From contig NZ_JAABOK010000005.1 in the NCBI RefSeq assembly GCF_009928525.1, positions 434,692-498,691 on the forward strand: a stretch of 64,000 nucleotides of DNA, read 5' to 3'. Positions within the stretch are counted from its first letter, which is position 1; each line of letters starts with the position of its first letter. The position numbers were made by a program, and so were the translations under genes. Below the pieces are notes generated by a model that was not told the origin of the DNA, ran no database searches, and saw nothing but the letters and a program-made list of their open reading frames with translations. This DNA is from Chitinophaga solisilvae. GTDB taxonomy: Bacteria > Bacteroidota > Bacteroidia > Chitinophagales > Chitinophagaceae. Positions 43,458-52,567 of the stretch are shown here, in pieces.

Positions 43458-43488
43458 TTTGAATAAATCCATCTTTGTACTATTTTTG
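43458..43488 (+). promoter_or_regulatory. Promoter of the pigment cluster
   Basis: TTTG (43458-43461), 19-bp gap, TATTTTTG (43481-43488): exact consensus, 40 nt before the lyase ATG. The untranslated leader is almost pure A/T, as is common for highly expressed Bacteroidota genes. Confidence 0.8.
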
Positions 43489-43528
43489 AGCACTTTTTTT
43501 AATAAATAAATATTTAATTTAATATAAA

Positions 43529-45067
43529 ATGGTTGTATTAGGAAGTAAGTCGCTGACGCTGGATCAAGTGTACAGAGTTCTTTTTGCAGGAGAAGAGCTG
43601 TCTTTGGAAGCAGCGGCATTACAGCAGGTGGAAACCAGCTTTTCGTTTCTGAAAAAATTCTCTGCGAAAAAGCTTATTTATGGTATCAACACAGGTTTTG
43701 GACCTATGGCACAATACCGGATATCCGATACTGATACCTTCCAGCTCCAGTATAACCTGATCCGCAGCCACAGCACCGGCGCAGGCAAATGCCTGTCACC
43801 ACTGCACACCAAAGCGCTGATGATTGCGCGTCTGAGCAGCTTTATGCAGGCGCATTCCGGCATACACCCGGAAGTAGTGCACCTCCTGACAGATCTTATC
43901 AACAAAAACGTATATCCCTGTGTGTTTGAACACGGCGGCGTGGGCGCCAGCGGCGACCTCGTACAGCTGGCACATCTGGCGCTGGTACTGATCGGCGAAG
44001 GAGAAGTATTATATGAAGATAAAATTCAGCCTACGGCAGAAGTATTTGCACGCCTGGGGCTGAAACCTATCGGTATTCACATCCGCGAGGGCCTGGCCAT
44101 CATCAACGGTACTTCCGCCATGACCGGCGTAGGGCTGGTAAACCTGATAGAAGCCAAGCAGCTGCTGGGATGGTCCGTGACGCTGTCTGCCATGATTAAT
44201 GAAATCGTGGAAGCATTCGACGATCACCTGTCTGCCGAACTGAATGCCGTGAAGAGCCACACCGGCCAGAACGCGGTGGCGGCGAAAATGCGCGAAGTGC
44301 TGCAGGGCAGCAGAATGGTGCGTCACCGCCCTGAACATCTTTACAAAGAACTGGAAGAAGAAATATTCAAGGATAAAGTACAGGAATACTACTCCCTGCG
44401 CTGTGTTCCGCAGATCCTGGGACCTGTTTTTGATACGCTTGTCCACGCGGAAAAACTGGTTGTGGAAGAGCTGAACTCTGTCAGCGATAACCCGGTAGTG
44501 GATCATGAGCTGGAGAATGTGTTCCATGGCGGCAACTTCCACGGAGATTATGTTTCCCTGGAAATGGATAAGGTGAAGATTGCCATCACCCGCCTGTCTA
44601 TGCTGGCAGAACGCCAGCTGAATTATCTGCTGAATGAAAAACTCAATCACAAATTCCCGCCGTTCATGAACCTCGGTAAGCTGGGTTTCAACTTCGGTAT
44701 GCAGGGAGCGCAGTTTACGGCTACATCTACCGTAGCAGAAAACCAGACCCTGTCTTTCCCGATGTATGTGCACAGTATCCCGAATAATAACGACAACCAG
44801 GATATTGTGAGTATGGGCTGCAATGCCGCGATCATCACACATAAAGTGATTGAGAATGCATTTCAGGTACTGGCCATTCATATGCTGACTGTGCTGCAGG
44901 CCGTAGATTACCTGAATTGCCAGGACAGGCTGGCGGGCTTCTCCCATAAGATATACAGCGAAGTAAGGGCAATTTTCCCTAAATTTATTGAGGACAGTCC
45001 CATGTACCAGGACCTCAGGAAAATTAAGGAATACCTGATGAGTCATGAGCCGGTAAAGATGTATTAA
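43529..45067 (+). CDS. Tyrosine ammonia-lyase (HAL/PAL/TAL family)
   Basis: 512 residues; the MIO cofactor forms from Ala140-Ser141-Gly142 in EHGGVGASGDLVQL. From memory the protein matches the characterised F. johnsoniae tyrosine ammonia-lyase closely, including YGINTGFGPMAQYRI, LQYNLIRSHSTG, VQEYYSLRCVPQILGPV, HGGNFHGDYISLEMDK-like and YVHSIPNNNDNQDIVSMG. It would make 4-coumaric acid as the aryl starter of the polyene. The selectivity pair is Ser80-His81, shared with that enzyme and with histidine lyases, so histidine activity is not excluded by motif alone. First gene after a consensus promoter. Confidence 0.9.
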   Translation: MVVLGSKSLTLDQVYRVLFAGEELSLEAAALQQVETSFSFLKKFSAKKLIYGINTGFGPMAQYRISDTDTFQLQYNLIRSHSTGAGKCLSPLHTKALMIARLSSFMQAHSGIHPEVVHLLTDLINKNVYPCVFEHGGVGASGDLVQLAHLALVLIGEGEVLYEDKIQPTAEVFARLGLKPIGIHIREGLAIINGTSAMTGVGLVNLIEAKQLLGWSVTLSAMINEIVEAFDDHLSAELNAVKSHTGQNAVAAKMREVLQGSRMVRHRPEHLYKELEEEIFKDKVQEYYSLRCVPQILGPVFDTLVHAEKLVVEELNSVSDNPVVDHELENVFHGGNFHGDYVSLEMDKVKIAITRLSMLAERQLNYLLNEKLNHKFPPFMNLGKLGFNFGMQGAQFTATSTVAENQTLSFPMYVHSIPNNNDNQDIVSMGCNAAIITHKVIENAFQVLAIHMLTVLQAVDYLNCQDRLAGFSHKIYSEVRAIFPKFIEDSPMYQDLRKIKEYLMSHEPVKMY

Positions 45068-45122
45068 TACCGGTCAATCATCTTGCAAGAACGGAATTCG
45101 TAACCCATAATCTGGAATTCAT

Positions 45123-45851
45123 ATGAAATGTGCCTTAATCACAGGAGGTTCCCGCGGCATTGGAAGAGCGATTTGTATAAAGATGGCCGAACTGGGATAC
45201 CATGTGCTGATCAACTATAAAGGCAATGAAGCAGCCGCACAGGAAACACTGGAGGCAGTAAAGGCCAAAGGCAGTACCGGCGAACTTTTACAGTTTAATG
45301 TAGGCGATGCCGCCGAAGTACAGCAGGTGCTGGGCAGCTGGGTAGAAAATAACAAAGAGCAACAGATAGAAGTACTGGTCAACAATGCCGGTATCAGGGA
45401 AGATTCCCTGATGTTCTGGATGACCGATACGCAGTGGAATAATGTGCTGAACATCAGTCTGAATGGTTTCTATCATGTTACCAAGCAGGTGTTGAACGGT
45501 ATGCTGCTGAAACGTTACGGAAGAATTATCAACATGGTGTCTCTTTCCGGGATAAAGGGATTGCCGGGGCAGACCAACTACTCCGCCGCCAAGGCCGGCG
45601 TTATTGGCGCTACCAAAGCGCTGGCGCAGGAAGTGGCTAAACGGGGTGTTACCGTAAATGCCATCGCTCCCGGATTTATCAAAACTGATATGACCGCAGC
45701 GCTCAATGAAAAGGAGCTGGCAGCGCAGGTGCCGATGAACCGCTTCGGTACTGCCGAAGAGGTGGCTGATGCCGTAGCCTTCTTCGTTTCCAGGTCTGCA
45801 GGTTATATTACCGGTGAAGTGCTGAATATCAACGGAGGCCTTCACACCTGA
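45123..45851 (+). CDS. 3-oxoacyl-ACP reductase (FabG-type ketoreductase)
   Basis: 242-residue short-chain dehydrogenase: cofactor motif TGGSRGIGRAI (about 6-16), NNAGIREDSLMF, catalytic Ser in VSLSGIKG, YSAAKAG (Tyr-Lys, about 157-163) and IAPGFIKTDMT. Ends ITGEVLNINGGLHT. Would reduce each beta-keto intermediate to the beta-hydroxy form during polyene extension. 55 nt after the lyase; 34 nt before a ketosynthase. Confidence 0.92.
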   Translation: MKCALITGGSRGIGRAICIKMAELGYHVLINYKGNEAAAQETLEAVKAKGSTGELLQFNVGDAAEVQQVLGSWVENNKEQQIEVLVNNAGIREDSLMFWMTDTQWNNVLNISLNGFYHVTKQVLNGMLLKRYGRIINMVSLSGIKGLPGQTNYSAAKAGVIGATKALAQEVAKRGVTVNAIAPGFIKTDMTAALNEKELAAQVPMNRFGTAEEVADAVAFFVSRSAGYITGEVLNINGGLHT

Positions 45852-45885
45852 TTATACAAGCTATAACAGCTAAAAGCCGCAACAC

Positions 45886-47109
45886 ATGATGAATCGTGTA
45901 GTGATCACTGGAATGGGAATCTACTCCTGCATCGGAAAGGACATGCAGGAAGTGAGAGATTCGTTGTATAAAGGGAAATCCGGTATTGTGCTGGATCCCG
46001 AAAGAAAAGTATTCGGTTACCGTTCCGGCCTGACTGGTTACATCCAACGTCCGGAGCTGAAAGGCATGCTGGACCGCCGTGCCAGGCTGATGATGCCGGA
46101 GCAGGCCGAGTTTGCGTACATGGCCACCCGCGAGGCGTTAGCCCAGGCGGGCATGGATCAGGACTATATAGACAAAACTCCCGTAGGGCTTTTATACGGC
46201 AACGATAGTTCCGCCAGACCTGTAGTGGAAGCTACAGATATTATGCGGGAGAAGAAAGATACCATGCTGGTAGGCTCCGGATCTGTGTTTCAGACCATGA
46301 ACTCTACCGTGAATATGAACCTGGCCACCATTTTCAAGCTGCGCGGCGTGAATTTCACCGTAAGTGCCGCCTGCGCCAGTGGTTCCCATGCCATCGGGCT
46401 GGGATACATGTTTATCCGCAATGGTATGCAGGACGCCGTTATATGTGGCGGCGCGCAGGAAGTGAATATCTATGCGATGGGTAACTTTGATGCTATCGCC
46501 GCTTTTTCCGTGAGAGAAGGTGATCCGGAAAGGGCTTCCCGTCCGTTTGACCGCGACCGCGATGGCCTGGTGCCCAGTGGCGGCGCTGCCACCGTGATCC
46601 TGGAAAGCCTGGAATCAGCTCAGCGCAGAGGCGCTACCATCCTGGGGGAGGTGCTGGGTTACGGCTTCTCTTCCAACGGCGGCCATATCTCCAACCCTAC
46701 CGTAGAGGGACCGGTGCGCTCTCTGCAGATCGCCCTGCAGGACGCAGGCCTGAGTGCAGCCGATATCCAGTATATCAATGCGCACGCCACCTCCACGCCA
46801 GCCGGCGACGCCAGCGAAGCCCGTGCCATCAACGAAGTGTTCGGAAGCTCCCGGCCCTATGTCAGCTCCACCAAATCCATGACCGGCCATGAATGCTGGA
46901 TGGCCGGCGCCAGTGAAATCGTTTACTCCATGCTCATGATGCAGCACGATTTTATTGCGCCGAATATCAACCTGGAGAATCCGGACGACGATGCCGCCAA
47001 ACTGAATATTGCGACCAAAACGATTGATAAAAAATTTAATATATTCTTATCCAACTCTTTCGGATTTGGAGGAACCAATTCTTCCCTGATTGTAAAAAAG
47101 TGGGAGTAA
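45886..47109 (+). CDS. Beta-ketoacyl-ACP synthase (FabF type)
   Basis: 407 residues with a complete Cys-His-His set: Cys163 in SAACASGSHAIG, His300 in INAHATSTPAGD, His335 in TKSMTGHECWMAG. C-terminal SNSFGFGGTNSSLIVKKW is the FabF ending. Expected to condense malonyl-ACP with the growing chain. Two adjacent ATG codons; the second (45889) may be used. One of three apparently active ketosynthases in the cluster. A 191-bp spacer, A/T-rich and without a gene, separates it from the ACP. Confidence 0.92.
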   Translation: MMNRVVITGMGIYSCIGKDMQEVRDSLYKGKSGIVLDPERKVFGYRSGLTGYIQRPELKGMLDRRARLMMPEQAEFAYMATREALAQAGMDQDYIDKTPVGLLYGNDSSARPVVEATDIMREKKDTMLVGSGSVFQTMNSTVNMNLATIFKLRGVNFTVSAACASGSHAIGLGYMFIRNGMQDAVICGGAQEVNIYAMGNFDAIAAFSVREGDPERASRPFDRDRDGLVPSGGAATVILESLESAQRRGATILGEVLGYGFSSNGGHISNPTVEGPVRSLQIALQDAGLSAADIQYINAHATSTPAGDASEARAINEVFGSSRPYVSSTKSMTGHECWMAGASEIVYSMLMMQHDFIAPNINLENPDDDAAKLNIATKTIDKKFNIFLSNSFGFGGTNSSLIVKKWE

Positions 47110-47300
47110 ACCAGCGATACCGGCGATAGTGAACAGACAACTGAGAAAATGCGTAGTTATACGCTGCCCGGCAAATGCGTAAATTCACAAATCGTTTAAA
47201 TCCGTAAATATTTTAACTTTGGAACTGAAATCAGGATCGGTTAGAATATGACTGTAATCGCAACTTATTGTAAAACGACCTATATCTGATTATACTTTTT

Positions 47301-47558
47301 ATGGACATTAAGGAAATTATAACTGTTACGAACAAATTTCTGGTGGAGGAGTTTGAAGCAAACCCTGAAGAGATCACACCGGAAGCAAACCTGAAATCCA
47401 CGCTTGATCTGGATAGTCTGGATTACATTGACATGGTGGTAGTAATTGAAGATAACTTCGGATTTAAGGTAAAACCGGAAGATTTTCAGGCTATTGTTAC
47501 CTTCCAGGACTTTTACGATTATGTAACTGCTCGTGTTCAGCAAAAAGAACTTGTATAA
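47301..47558 (+). CDS. Acyl carrier protein
   Basis: 85 residues. The phosphopantetheine serine is in LDLDSLDYIDMVV (about 34-46), and the protein is acidic with the usual four-helix pattern (GFKVKPEDFQAIVTFQDFYDYV). Carries the acyl chain of the pigment pathway. Its stop shares one base with the start of the acyltransferase (TAATG), so the two are translated together. One of two ACPs in the cluster. Confidence 0.93.
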   Translation: MDIKEIITVTNKFLVEEFEANPEEITPEANLKSTLDLDSLDYIDMVVVIEDNFGFKVKPEDFQAIVTFQDFYDYVTARVQQKELV

Positions 47559-48433
47559 TGCCTTCCTGGGAAGGAAAGTCTAAGGGAAATAAGCTCGGAT
47601 ACGGCATTTTCATTTTTATTCTCCGCTATGGAGGCGTTTATCCGGCTTATTTTCTGTTGAGATTTGTGGCCTGCTATTATTTTATTTTCTCCTGGAGTTC
47701 TTCCAGACCGATCTATCAATATTTTCATACAAGAATAGGTTATGGCAGATGGCGCTCGTTAGTCAATCTGTACCGCAACTATTATATTTTTGGCCAGACG
47801 CTGATAGACAAGATTGTGGTGATGGCGGATATGGCCAATAAATTCACTTTCGATTTTGACGGTGAGCATCATCTCCGGGAGATGGTAAGCGGCGGGCGCG
47901 GAGGGATACTCCTCAGCGCGCACCTGGGGAACTGGGAAGTAGCCGGGCACCTGTTCAAGCGGCTGCAGACACGCATTAATATTGTCATGTTCGATGGAGA
48001 ACATCAGCGTATCAAGGAGTATCTGGCCGCTGTTACGGGCGACAGAAATGTGAATATCATCGTGATTAAAGATGATCTGTCACATATCTATGCCATCAAC
48101 GAAGCCCTGAGCAACAGGGAGCTGGTGTGTATGCATGCCGACCGCTTTCTGCCCGGAAATAAAACGGTAACAGCGCCCCTGCTGGGCCTTGATGCCCGCT
48201 TTCCGATGGGCCCTTTCCTGCTGGCGGCTACTTTCAGGGTGCCTGTATGCGTAGTTTTTGCGTTTAAGGAATCAGCCACGCACTACCATTTTTACGCCAC
48301 AGAACCCCGTCAGTACCACGGAAGACGCAATCAGGGTGTGGAAACCGCTTTACACGACTTTGTGTCCCTTCTGGAAGAAAAGATTCACCGGTACCCGGCC
48401 CAATGGTTCAATTATTACGATTTTTGGGAATAA
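47558..48433 (+). CDS. LpxL/HtrB-like lysophospholipid acyltransferase
   Basis: 291 residues. N-terminal hydrophobic region (about 15-45, YGIFIFILRYGGVYPAYFLLRF) anchors it to the inner membrane; the HX4E acyltransferase motif is HLGNWE (His122-Glu127), followed by FDGEH and ADRFLPGN. This branch is regularly found in flexirubin and aryl-polyene clusters and could join the polyene acyl chain to a second part or to a lipid. Overlaps the ACP stop by 1 nt. Confidence 0.85.
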   Translation: MPSWEGKSKGNKLGYGIFIFILRYGGVYPAYFLLRFVACYYFIFSWSSSRPIYQYFHTRIGYGRWRSLVNLYRNYYIFGQTLIDKIVVMADMANKFTFDFDGEHHLREMVSGGRGGILLSAHLGNWEVAGHLFKRLQTRINIVMFDGEHQRIKEYLAAVTGDRNVNIIVIKDDLSHIYAINEALSNRELVCMHADRFLPGNKTVTAPLLGLDARFPMGPFLLAATFRVPVCVVFAFKESATHYHFYATEPRQYHGRRNQGVETALHDFVSLLEEKIHRYPAQWFNYYDFWE

Positions 48434-48508
48434 TCCGTGTTTTTACTGTGAATAATGTCGTATAATTCGGTTTATTTCGTATTTAATTCTTAATCATAAC
48501 TTGTGACG

Positions 48509-48934
48509 ATGTTTATTCATTCAGATGATATTACTGCGTATATACCACAACGTACCCCGATCGTTATGATCAGCGGCATACTGGAAGTGGATGGGCCTCT
48601 TACCCGCACCGGGCTTCATATTGCGCCGGATAACATCTTCGTGGAAAATGGCGTGCTGACCCCTCCGGGACTCATGGAAAACATAGCACAGACCGCCGCC
48701 GCCCGTATCGGCTATATTGCCCGGCAGGAAAATACGCCGGTACCACTGGGTTTCATCGGTGCAGTAAAAGACCTGGAAATATTTGAACTGCCGCCGGCAG
48801 GTCAGATGATAGAAACCACCACCGTCATCGGCAGCGAAGTTTTCAACGCCACCATGGTCACCGGTAAGGTCATGTATGAGGGCAGAGTGATGGCACAATG
48901 TGAAATGAAAATATTCATCAATCCCCTAACATAA
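48509..48934 (+). CDS. Hotdog-fold dehydratase, ApeP-like (no catalytic His)
   Basis: 141 residues from ATG 48509 (a GTG at 48503 is possible). The FabA/FabZ-type hotdog fold is seen in ITAYIPQRTPIVMISGILEV, PPGLMENIAQTAAARIGYI and KDLEIFELPPAGQMIET. Glu of MENIAQ sits at the FabZ catalytic acid. The GHFPG segment that brings the catalytic His is missing: the protein reads FVENGVLTPPG instead. The other dehydratase of the cluster (59195) shows the opposite pattern. Would dehydrate beta-hydroxyacyl-ACP to give the conjugated double bonds. Confidence 0.82.
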   Translation: MFIHSDDITAYIPQRTPIVMISGILEVDGPLTRTGLHIAPDNIFVENGVLTPPGLMENIAQTAAARIGYIARQENTPVPLGFIGAVKDLEIFELPPAGQMIETTTVIGSEVFNATMVTGKVMYEGRVMAQCEMKIFINPLT

Positions 48935-48941
48935 ATTTGTT

Positions 48942-49679
48942 ATGCACACCAGAAAATTTTTAACGCTGACAGTAATCGCCTGCAGCTTGTTTCTCACCAA
49001 CGCCAGGGCGCAGAAACTGAAAAATTTCCTCGACAATTCCGATTCTTCCTTTACCTGGCTGGGTGTGGATTTCACACAGGCGCGCCTCATCGGCGATGCC
49101 GGCGCTAATACCGCTGATGCGGTAGACCGCCACTTCGCAGGTATCAATCAGGTGGTTGTCAACGAACCTAAAAAATATGATGTTCCGGGCAACCTGCATC
49201 ATGAAAAAGTTACCTATGATATCAGCCTCGTCAACAAACGCAACGCCGCTATCAACAAGGATAACATTAAAACTGACAACGTATCTGACGGCAGCCGCCT
49301 CAAACCGGAAGATATCAGCACACTCGTGAAAGGCTTCGACTTTGGCGGTAAAAGCGGTATCGGCGCCCTCGTGGTAATGGAAGGCCTCAATAAAACAGCC
49401 AACGAAGCTTCCATGTACATCACCCTGATAGATATGGACCGCCGCCGTGTACTGCTCACCGAGCGCTACACCGGTAAAGCCAAAGGCTTCGGCTTCCGTA
49501 ACTACTGGGCCTACTCCGTATACAAAGCCCTGGAAGACTTCGACGATGACTACAAAAAACTGAAGGAAAAATACGCTGACGCCAAAGATCCGGTAGAAGA
49601 AACACCAAAGAAAGAAGGCAAAACAGCTATTGCACAGGATGGAGCTAAAGCGGCAAAGAAGCCAAAGAAGAAAAGCTAA
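48942..49679 (+). CDS. Secreted protein of unknown function in the pigment cluster
   Basis: 245 residues with a signal peptide (MHTRKFLTLTVIACSLFLTNARA). I do not recognise a named family. Features: aromatic-rich opening (SSFTWLGVDFTQARLIG), a central stretch GKSGIGALVVMEGLNKTANEASMYITLIDMDRRRVLLTERYTGKAKGFGFRNYW that looks like a beta sheet with a conserved-looking GFGFRNYWA, and a lysine-rich low-complexity tail (EETPKKEGKT ... KKPKKKS). 7 nt after the dehydratase, so it is part of the operon and acts outside the cytoplasm. Confidence 0.75.
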   Translation: MHTRKFLTLTVIACSLFLTNARAQKLKNFLDNSDSSFTWLGVDFTQARLIGDAGANTADAVDRHFAGINQVVVNEPKKYDVPGNLHHEKVTYDISLVNKRNAAINKDNIKTDNVSDGSRLKPEDISTLVKGFDFGGKSGIGALVVMEGLNKTANEASMYITLIDMDRRRVLLTERYTGKAKGFGFRNYWAYSVYKALEDFDDDYKKLKEKYADAKDPVEETPKKEGKTAIAQDGAKAAKKPKKKS

Positions 49680-49686
49680 TCAGGTG

Positions 49687-49797
49687 AAATTTTATTATTT
49701 TATTATTTGAGATGTAAAATGCAGCAAAGATAATAGCGGAATATCTGCAACAACCTTTGCTGCATTTTACATCTCAAATAATAAAATAATAAAATTT
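49687..49797. repeat. Family-B inverted repeat, 43-bp perfect stem
   Basis: 49687-49729 and 49755-49797 are exact complements: AAATTTTATTATTTTATTAT, TTGAGATGTAAAATGCAGC, AAAG. Loop 25 nt. It starts 7 nt after the stop of the secreted protein gene and ends 13 nt before the thioesterase start, inside the pigment cluster. Confidence 0.96.
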
Positions 49798-49810
49798 TCA
49801 AATAAAGAAT

Positions 49811-50233
49811 ATGGTATTAACCGAATGCACCGAATTTCCGGTGAAGTTTAATGAAGCAGATTCGCTGGGCATAGTATGGCACGGCCACTATGTACGGTAT
49901 TTTGAAGACGGAAGAGAGGCTTTCGGAGAGAAATACGGGTTGCGTTACCTGGATATTGCCGGACACGGATATACGGTGCCGGTGGTTAATATACAGTGTG
50001 ATTACAAGCGTCCACTGCGTTACGGCGACCGTGTAAAGGTAGCAACTACCTTCGTGGATGACCTGGCTGCAAAAATCAAGTTTGAATACCTGCTTACCAA
50101 TGCCGGCACGGGAGAAGTAATTGCGAAAGGATCTTCGATCCAGGTTTTCCTTGACAGGGAAACTTCTACGCTGCAACTGACTACGCCGGCTTTCTTCAGT
50201 GAATGGAAAAGAAAATATCTTAACAACTTGTAG
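49811..50233 (+). CDS. Acyl-CoA/ACP thioesterase (4HBT / YbgC type)
   Basis: 140-residue hotdog thioesterase: FNEADSLGIVWHGHYVRYFEDGREAF (about 13-38) contains the conserved Asp-x2-G-x2-H-x2-Y series of the 4-hydroxybenzoyl-CoA thioesterase class; VVNIQCDYKRPLRYGDRVKV follows. Would release or edit the acyl chain. Follows a 43-bp hairpin by 13 nt and precedes a ketosynthase by 18 nt. Confidence 0.88.
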   Translation: MVLTECTEFPVKFNEADSLGIVWHGHYVRYFEDGREAFGEKYGLRYLDIAGHGYTVPVVNIQCDYKRPLRYGDRVKVATTFVDDLAAKIKFEYLLTNAGTGEVIAKGSSIQVFLDRETSTLQLTTPAFFSEWKRKYLNNL

Positions 50234-50251
50234 TCAAACGCAGACCGACTT

Positions 50252-51388
50252 ATGGTATTTGTAGTAGCTGATAATATTGTGGGACCGCTGGGCAATACTA
50301 CCCGGGAGAATTTCGGGCAGGTGCTGAAAGGCAGCAGTGGTATCGGATTGCATGATGATGCTGCATTCGGATCATCGCCTTTTTACGGGGCTATGATGTC
50401 TGATGCACAGCTGCAGACCGCCATTGCCGGTCATAACATCCATGACTACACGAAATTTGAACAGCTGATCATCGCATCCGTTTCGGAAGCGCTGCAGCAT
50501 ACATCCATCCACCTGTCTGACCCCCGCACCGGCTTTCTCCTCTCCACCACCAAAGGAAACATTGCTTTGCTGGAGCAGGCGCCGGAAGGCAGCAGGCCCC
50601 CGTTGCAGGAGCTGGAGTTATCCGCTGCTGCCAGAAAGATAGCCGCGTATTTTAACGCCGTCAATACCCCCATTGTCATCAGCAGCGCCTGCATATCAGG
50701 TCTGGTAGCCATTCTTACCGGTCAGCGCCTGATTGCTGCCGGGAAGTATGACCATGTGGTGGTAGCCGGCGCCGATGTGCTGACACGTTTTGTATTATCA
50801 GGATTTCAATCGTTTCAGGCTGTAAGCCCTGTACCCTGTAAGCCTTTTGATGCCGGCCGCACCGGCGTCAGCCTGGGGGAATGCGCCGCCACAGTAGTCC
50901 TCACCAAGGACCCGGCAGGCGCTTCTTTTGTATTGGGAGCAGGCGCTGTCAGCAACGACGCCAATCATATTTCCGGCCCGTCCCGCACCGGCATTGAGCT
51001 GGCAACAGCCATGCAGCAAGCCATGCAGGGCAGCGGCCTCACGCCATCGGATATAGGTTTTGTATCCTCTCACGGCACGGCCACCCTCTATAATGATGAA
51101 ATGGAAGCTAAAGCACTGCACCACGCAGGCCTCGCCGACGTACCCATGAACAGCCTCAAAGGCTTCTACGGACACACGCTGGGCGCTGCCGGCCTGGTAG
51201 AAACCATCATCAGCATGCAGGCGGCCAGCGCCGGCGTAATACTACCCACCAAAGGCTTCGAAACCCCCGGTGTCAGTATGCCAGTCAACATCAGCAACAC
51301 CCTGCGCCACCAGCCCTCCAGGCATTTCCTGAAAACCGTATCAGGATTTGGAGGCTGTAACGCAGCTATGATACTAAGCAAACTATGA
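50252..51388 (+). CDS. Beta-ketoacyl synthase (ApeR-like, short)
   Basis: 378 residues, shorter than FabF but with the full triad: Cys147 in VISSACISG, His274 in VSSHGTATLYND, His308 in KGFYGHTLGAAG. KPFDAGRTGVSLGE is conserved. The N-terminus is abbreviated (MVFVVADNIVGPLGNT). Such short ketosynthases occur in aryl-polyene clusters and may prime or start chains. The final base of the stop codon is the first base of a perfect 32-bp hairpin. Confidence 0.9.
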   Translation: MVFVVADNIVGPLGNTTRENFGQVLKGSSGIGLHDDAAFGSSPFYGAMMSDAQLQTAIAGHNIHDYTKFEQLIIASVSEALQHTSIHLSDPRTGFLLSTTKGNIALLEQAPEGSRPPLQELELSAAARKIAAYFNAVNTPIVISSACISGLVAILTGQRLIAAGKYDHVVVAGADVLTRFVLSGFQSFQAVSPVPCKPFDAGRTGVSLGECAATVVLTKDPAGASFVLGAGAVSNDANHISGPSRTGIELATAMQQAMQGSGLTPSDIGFVSSHGTATLYNDEMEAKALHHAGLADVPMNSLKGFYGHTLGAAGLVETIISMQAASAGVILPTKGFETPGVSMPVNISNTLRHQPSRHFLKTVSGFGGCNAAMILSKL

Positions 51389-51454
51389 ATTACGAATTAC
51401 GAATTGCGAATTACGAATGTAGCATTCGTAATTCGCAATTCGTAATTCGTAATT
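51388..51454. repeat. Family-A hairpin, 32-bp perfect stem with 3-nt loop
   Basis: 51388-51419 (AATTACGAATTACGAATTGC...) and 51423-51454 are exact complements around TAG. This is the minimal form of the family: outer arms only, no AGCGAAGA core. It begins on the last base of the ketosynthase stop codon. Confidence 0.97.
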
Positions 51455-51500
51455 AAATCCCCCCAAACGGGGCATTCCAAATAGAGAAAATCATTTATTC

Positions 51501-52562
51501 GTGTTTAATAAAGAAACTAAAACAGCATTACAGGCCAAGGAAGCCGCATTATGGCTGGCTTTTGCTCCGGTAGCCTTTCAGGCCACCAGGGCGCTGCGTG
51601 ATATGGGTATTTTGACTGCAGTAAGCGAAAGCGGATCGGCAGGTATTACCATAGAAGAGGTGATGGAGAAAACCAACATGAACCGCTATGCAGTAAGAGT
51701 ATTGCTGGAAGCTGGTTTGGGGATGGAGCTGGTAATCGTAAATGATAAAAAGTATACCCTCACCAAAACCGGTTATTTCATTCTGCACGATCAGCTGACC
51801 CGCATCAACATGGACTTTACACAGGATATCTGTTATAAAGGCATGTATCATCTGCAGGACAGCCTCAAGGAAGGTAAACCCGAAGGATTGAAGGAACTGG
51901 GCCCCTGGGATACAATCTATCCCGGACTGTCACTACTGCCGCCGGCTGTAGGTAAAAGCTGGTTCGACTTCGACCACTATTATTCTGATCTCGCTACTCC
52001 CGGCGCGTTGGATATTGTTTTCGAAAACAACCCCAAACGTTTGCTGGATATAGGCGGTAACACCGGAAAGTGGGCGCTGGCCTGCACTGCCAAAGACCCG
52101 GAAGTGGAAGTAACCATCTTCGATATTCCCGGTCAGGCAAATATTGCACAACAGAAAATGAAAGAGGCGGGCGTTGAAAACAGGGTGCACTTCCATATCG
52201 CCAACATCCTGCATGAGGAAATCCCTTTCCCTACAGGTTTTGACGCTATCTGGATGAGCCAGTTCCTGGACTGCTTCTCGGAAGCAGAAATAGTTTCCAT
52301 CCTCTCCCGTTGCCGCGAAGCATTGAACGACAATGGTACCATCTACATCCTGGAACCTTTCTGGAACCGCCAGCAGTTCAAGTCTGCCGCCTTCTGCCTG
52401 CAGCAGACATCCCTGTATTTTACCGCCATGGCAAACGGCAACAGCCAGATGTACCATACCGACGATTTCTTCCAGTGCATCGATAACGCCGCACTGGTGG
52501 TAACAGAAGAGAATAACAAGATGGGACTGAATTATACGCTTTTAAAAGTCAAAAAGAAATAA
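51501..52562 (+). CDS. O-methyltransferase (acetylserotonin / plant-type fold)
   Basis: 353 residues, starting at GTG 51501. N-terminal winged-helix dimerisation domain (ALRDMGILTAVSESGSAGITIEEVMEKTNMNRYAVRVLLEAGLG), then a SAM domain: LLDIGGNTGKWALACT (about 174-189), VTIFDIPGQANIA, WMSQFLDCFSEAEI and IYILEPFW. Likely methylates the aryl ring hydroxyl or a catechol of the pigment; the substrate is inferred only from position. Confidence 0.88.
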   Translation: MFNKETKTALQAKEAALWLAFAPVAFQATRALRDMGILTAVSESGSAGITIEEVMEKTNMNRYAVRVLLEAGLGMELVIVNDKKYTLTKTGYFILHDQLTRINMDFTQDICYKGMYHLQDSLKEGKPEGLKELGPWDTIYPGLSLLPPAVGKSWFDFDHYYSDLATPGALDIVFENNPKRLLDIGGNTGKWALACTAKDPEVEVTIFDIPGQANIAQQKMKEAGVENRVHFHIANILHEEIPFPTGFDAIWMSQFLDCFSEAEIVSILSRCREALNDNGTIYILEPFWNRQQFKSAAFCLQQTSLYFTAMANGNSQMYHTDDFFQCIDNAALVVTEENNKMGLNYTLLKVKKK

Positions 52563-52567
52563 AACCT

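Noticed and set aside
44009..45046. 345-codon open frame on the minus strand
   Set aside because: Antisense to the tyrosine ammonia-lyase, which is strongly identified.
43529..45067. Histidine ammonia-lyase of a hut operon
   Set aside because: No hutU, hutI or hutG nearby; neighbours are polyketide genes and the sequence follows the F. johnsoniae tyrosine lyase.
47110..47300. Promoter before the first ACP gene
   Set aside because: TTTG occurs at 47218-47221 but no acceptable -7 element lies at the right distance; left uncalled.
51388..51454. CRISPR-like array of short TTCGTAATTCG repeats
   Set aside because: The short periodic units have no spacers and form one hairpin; no cas genes are present.
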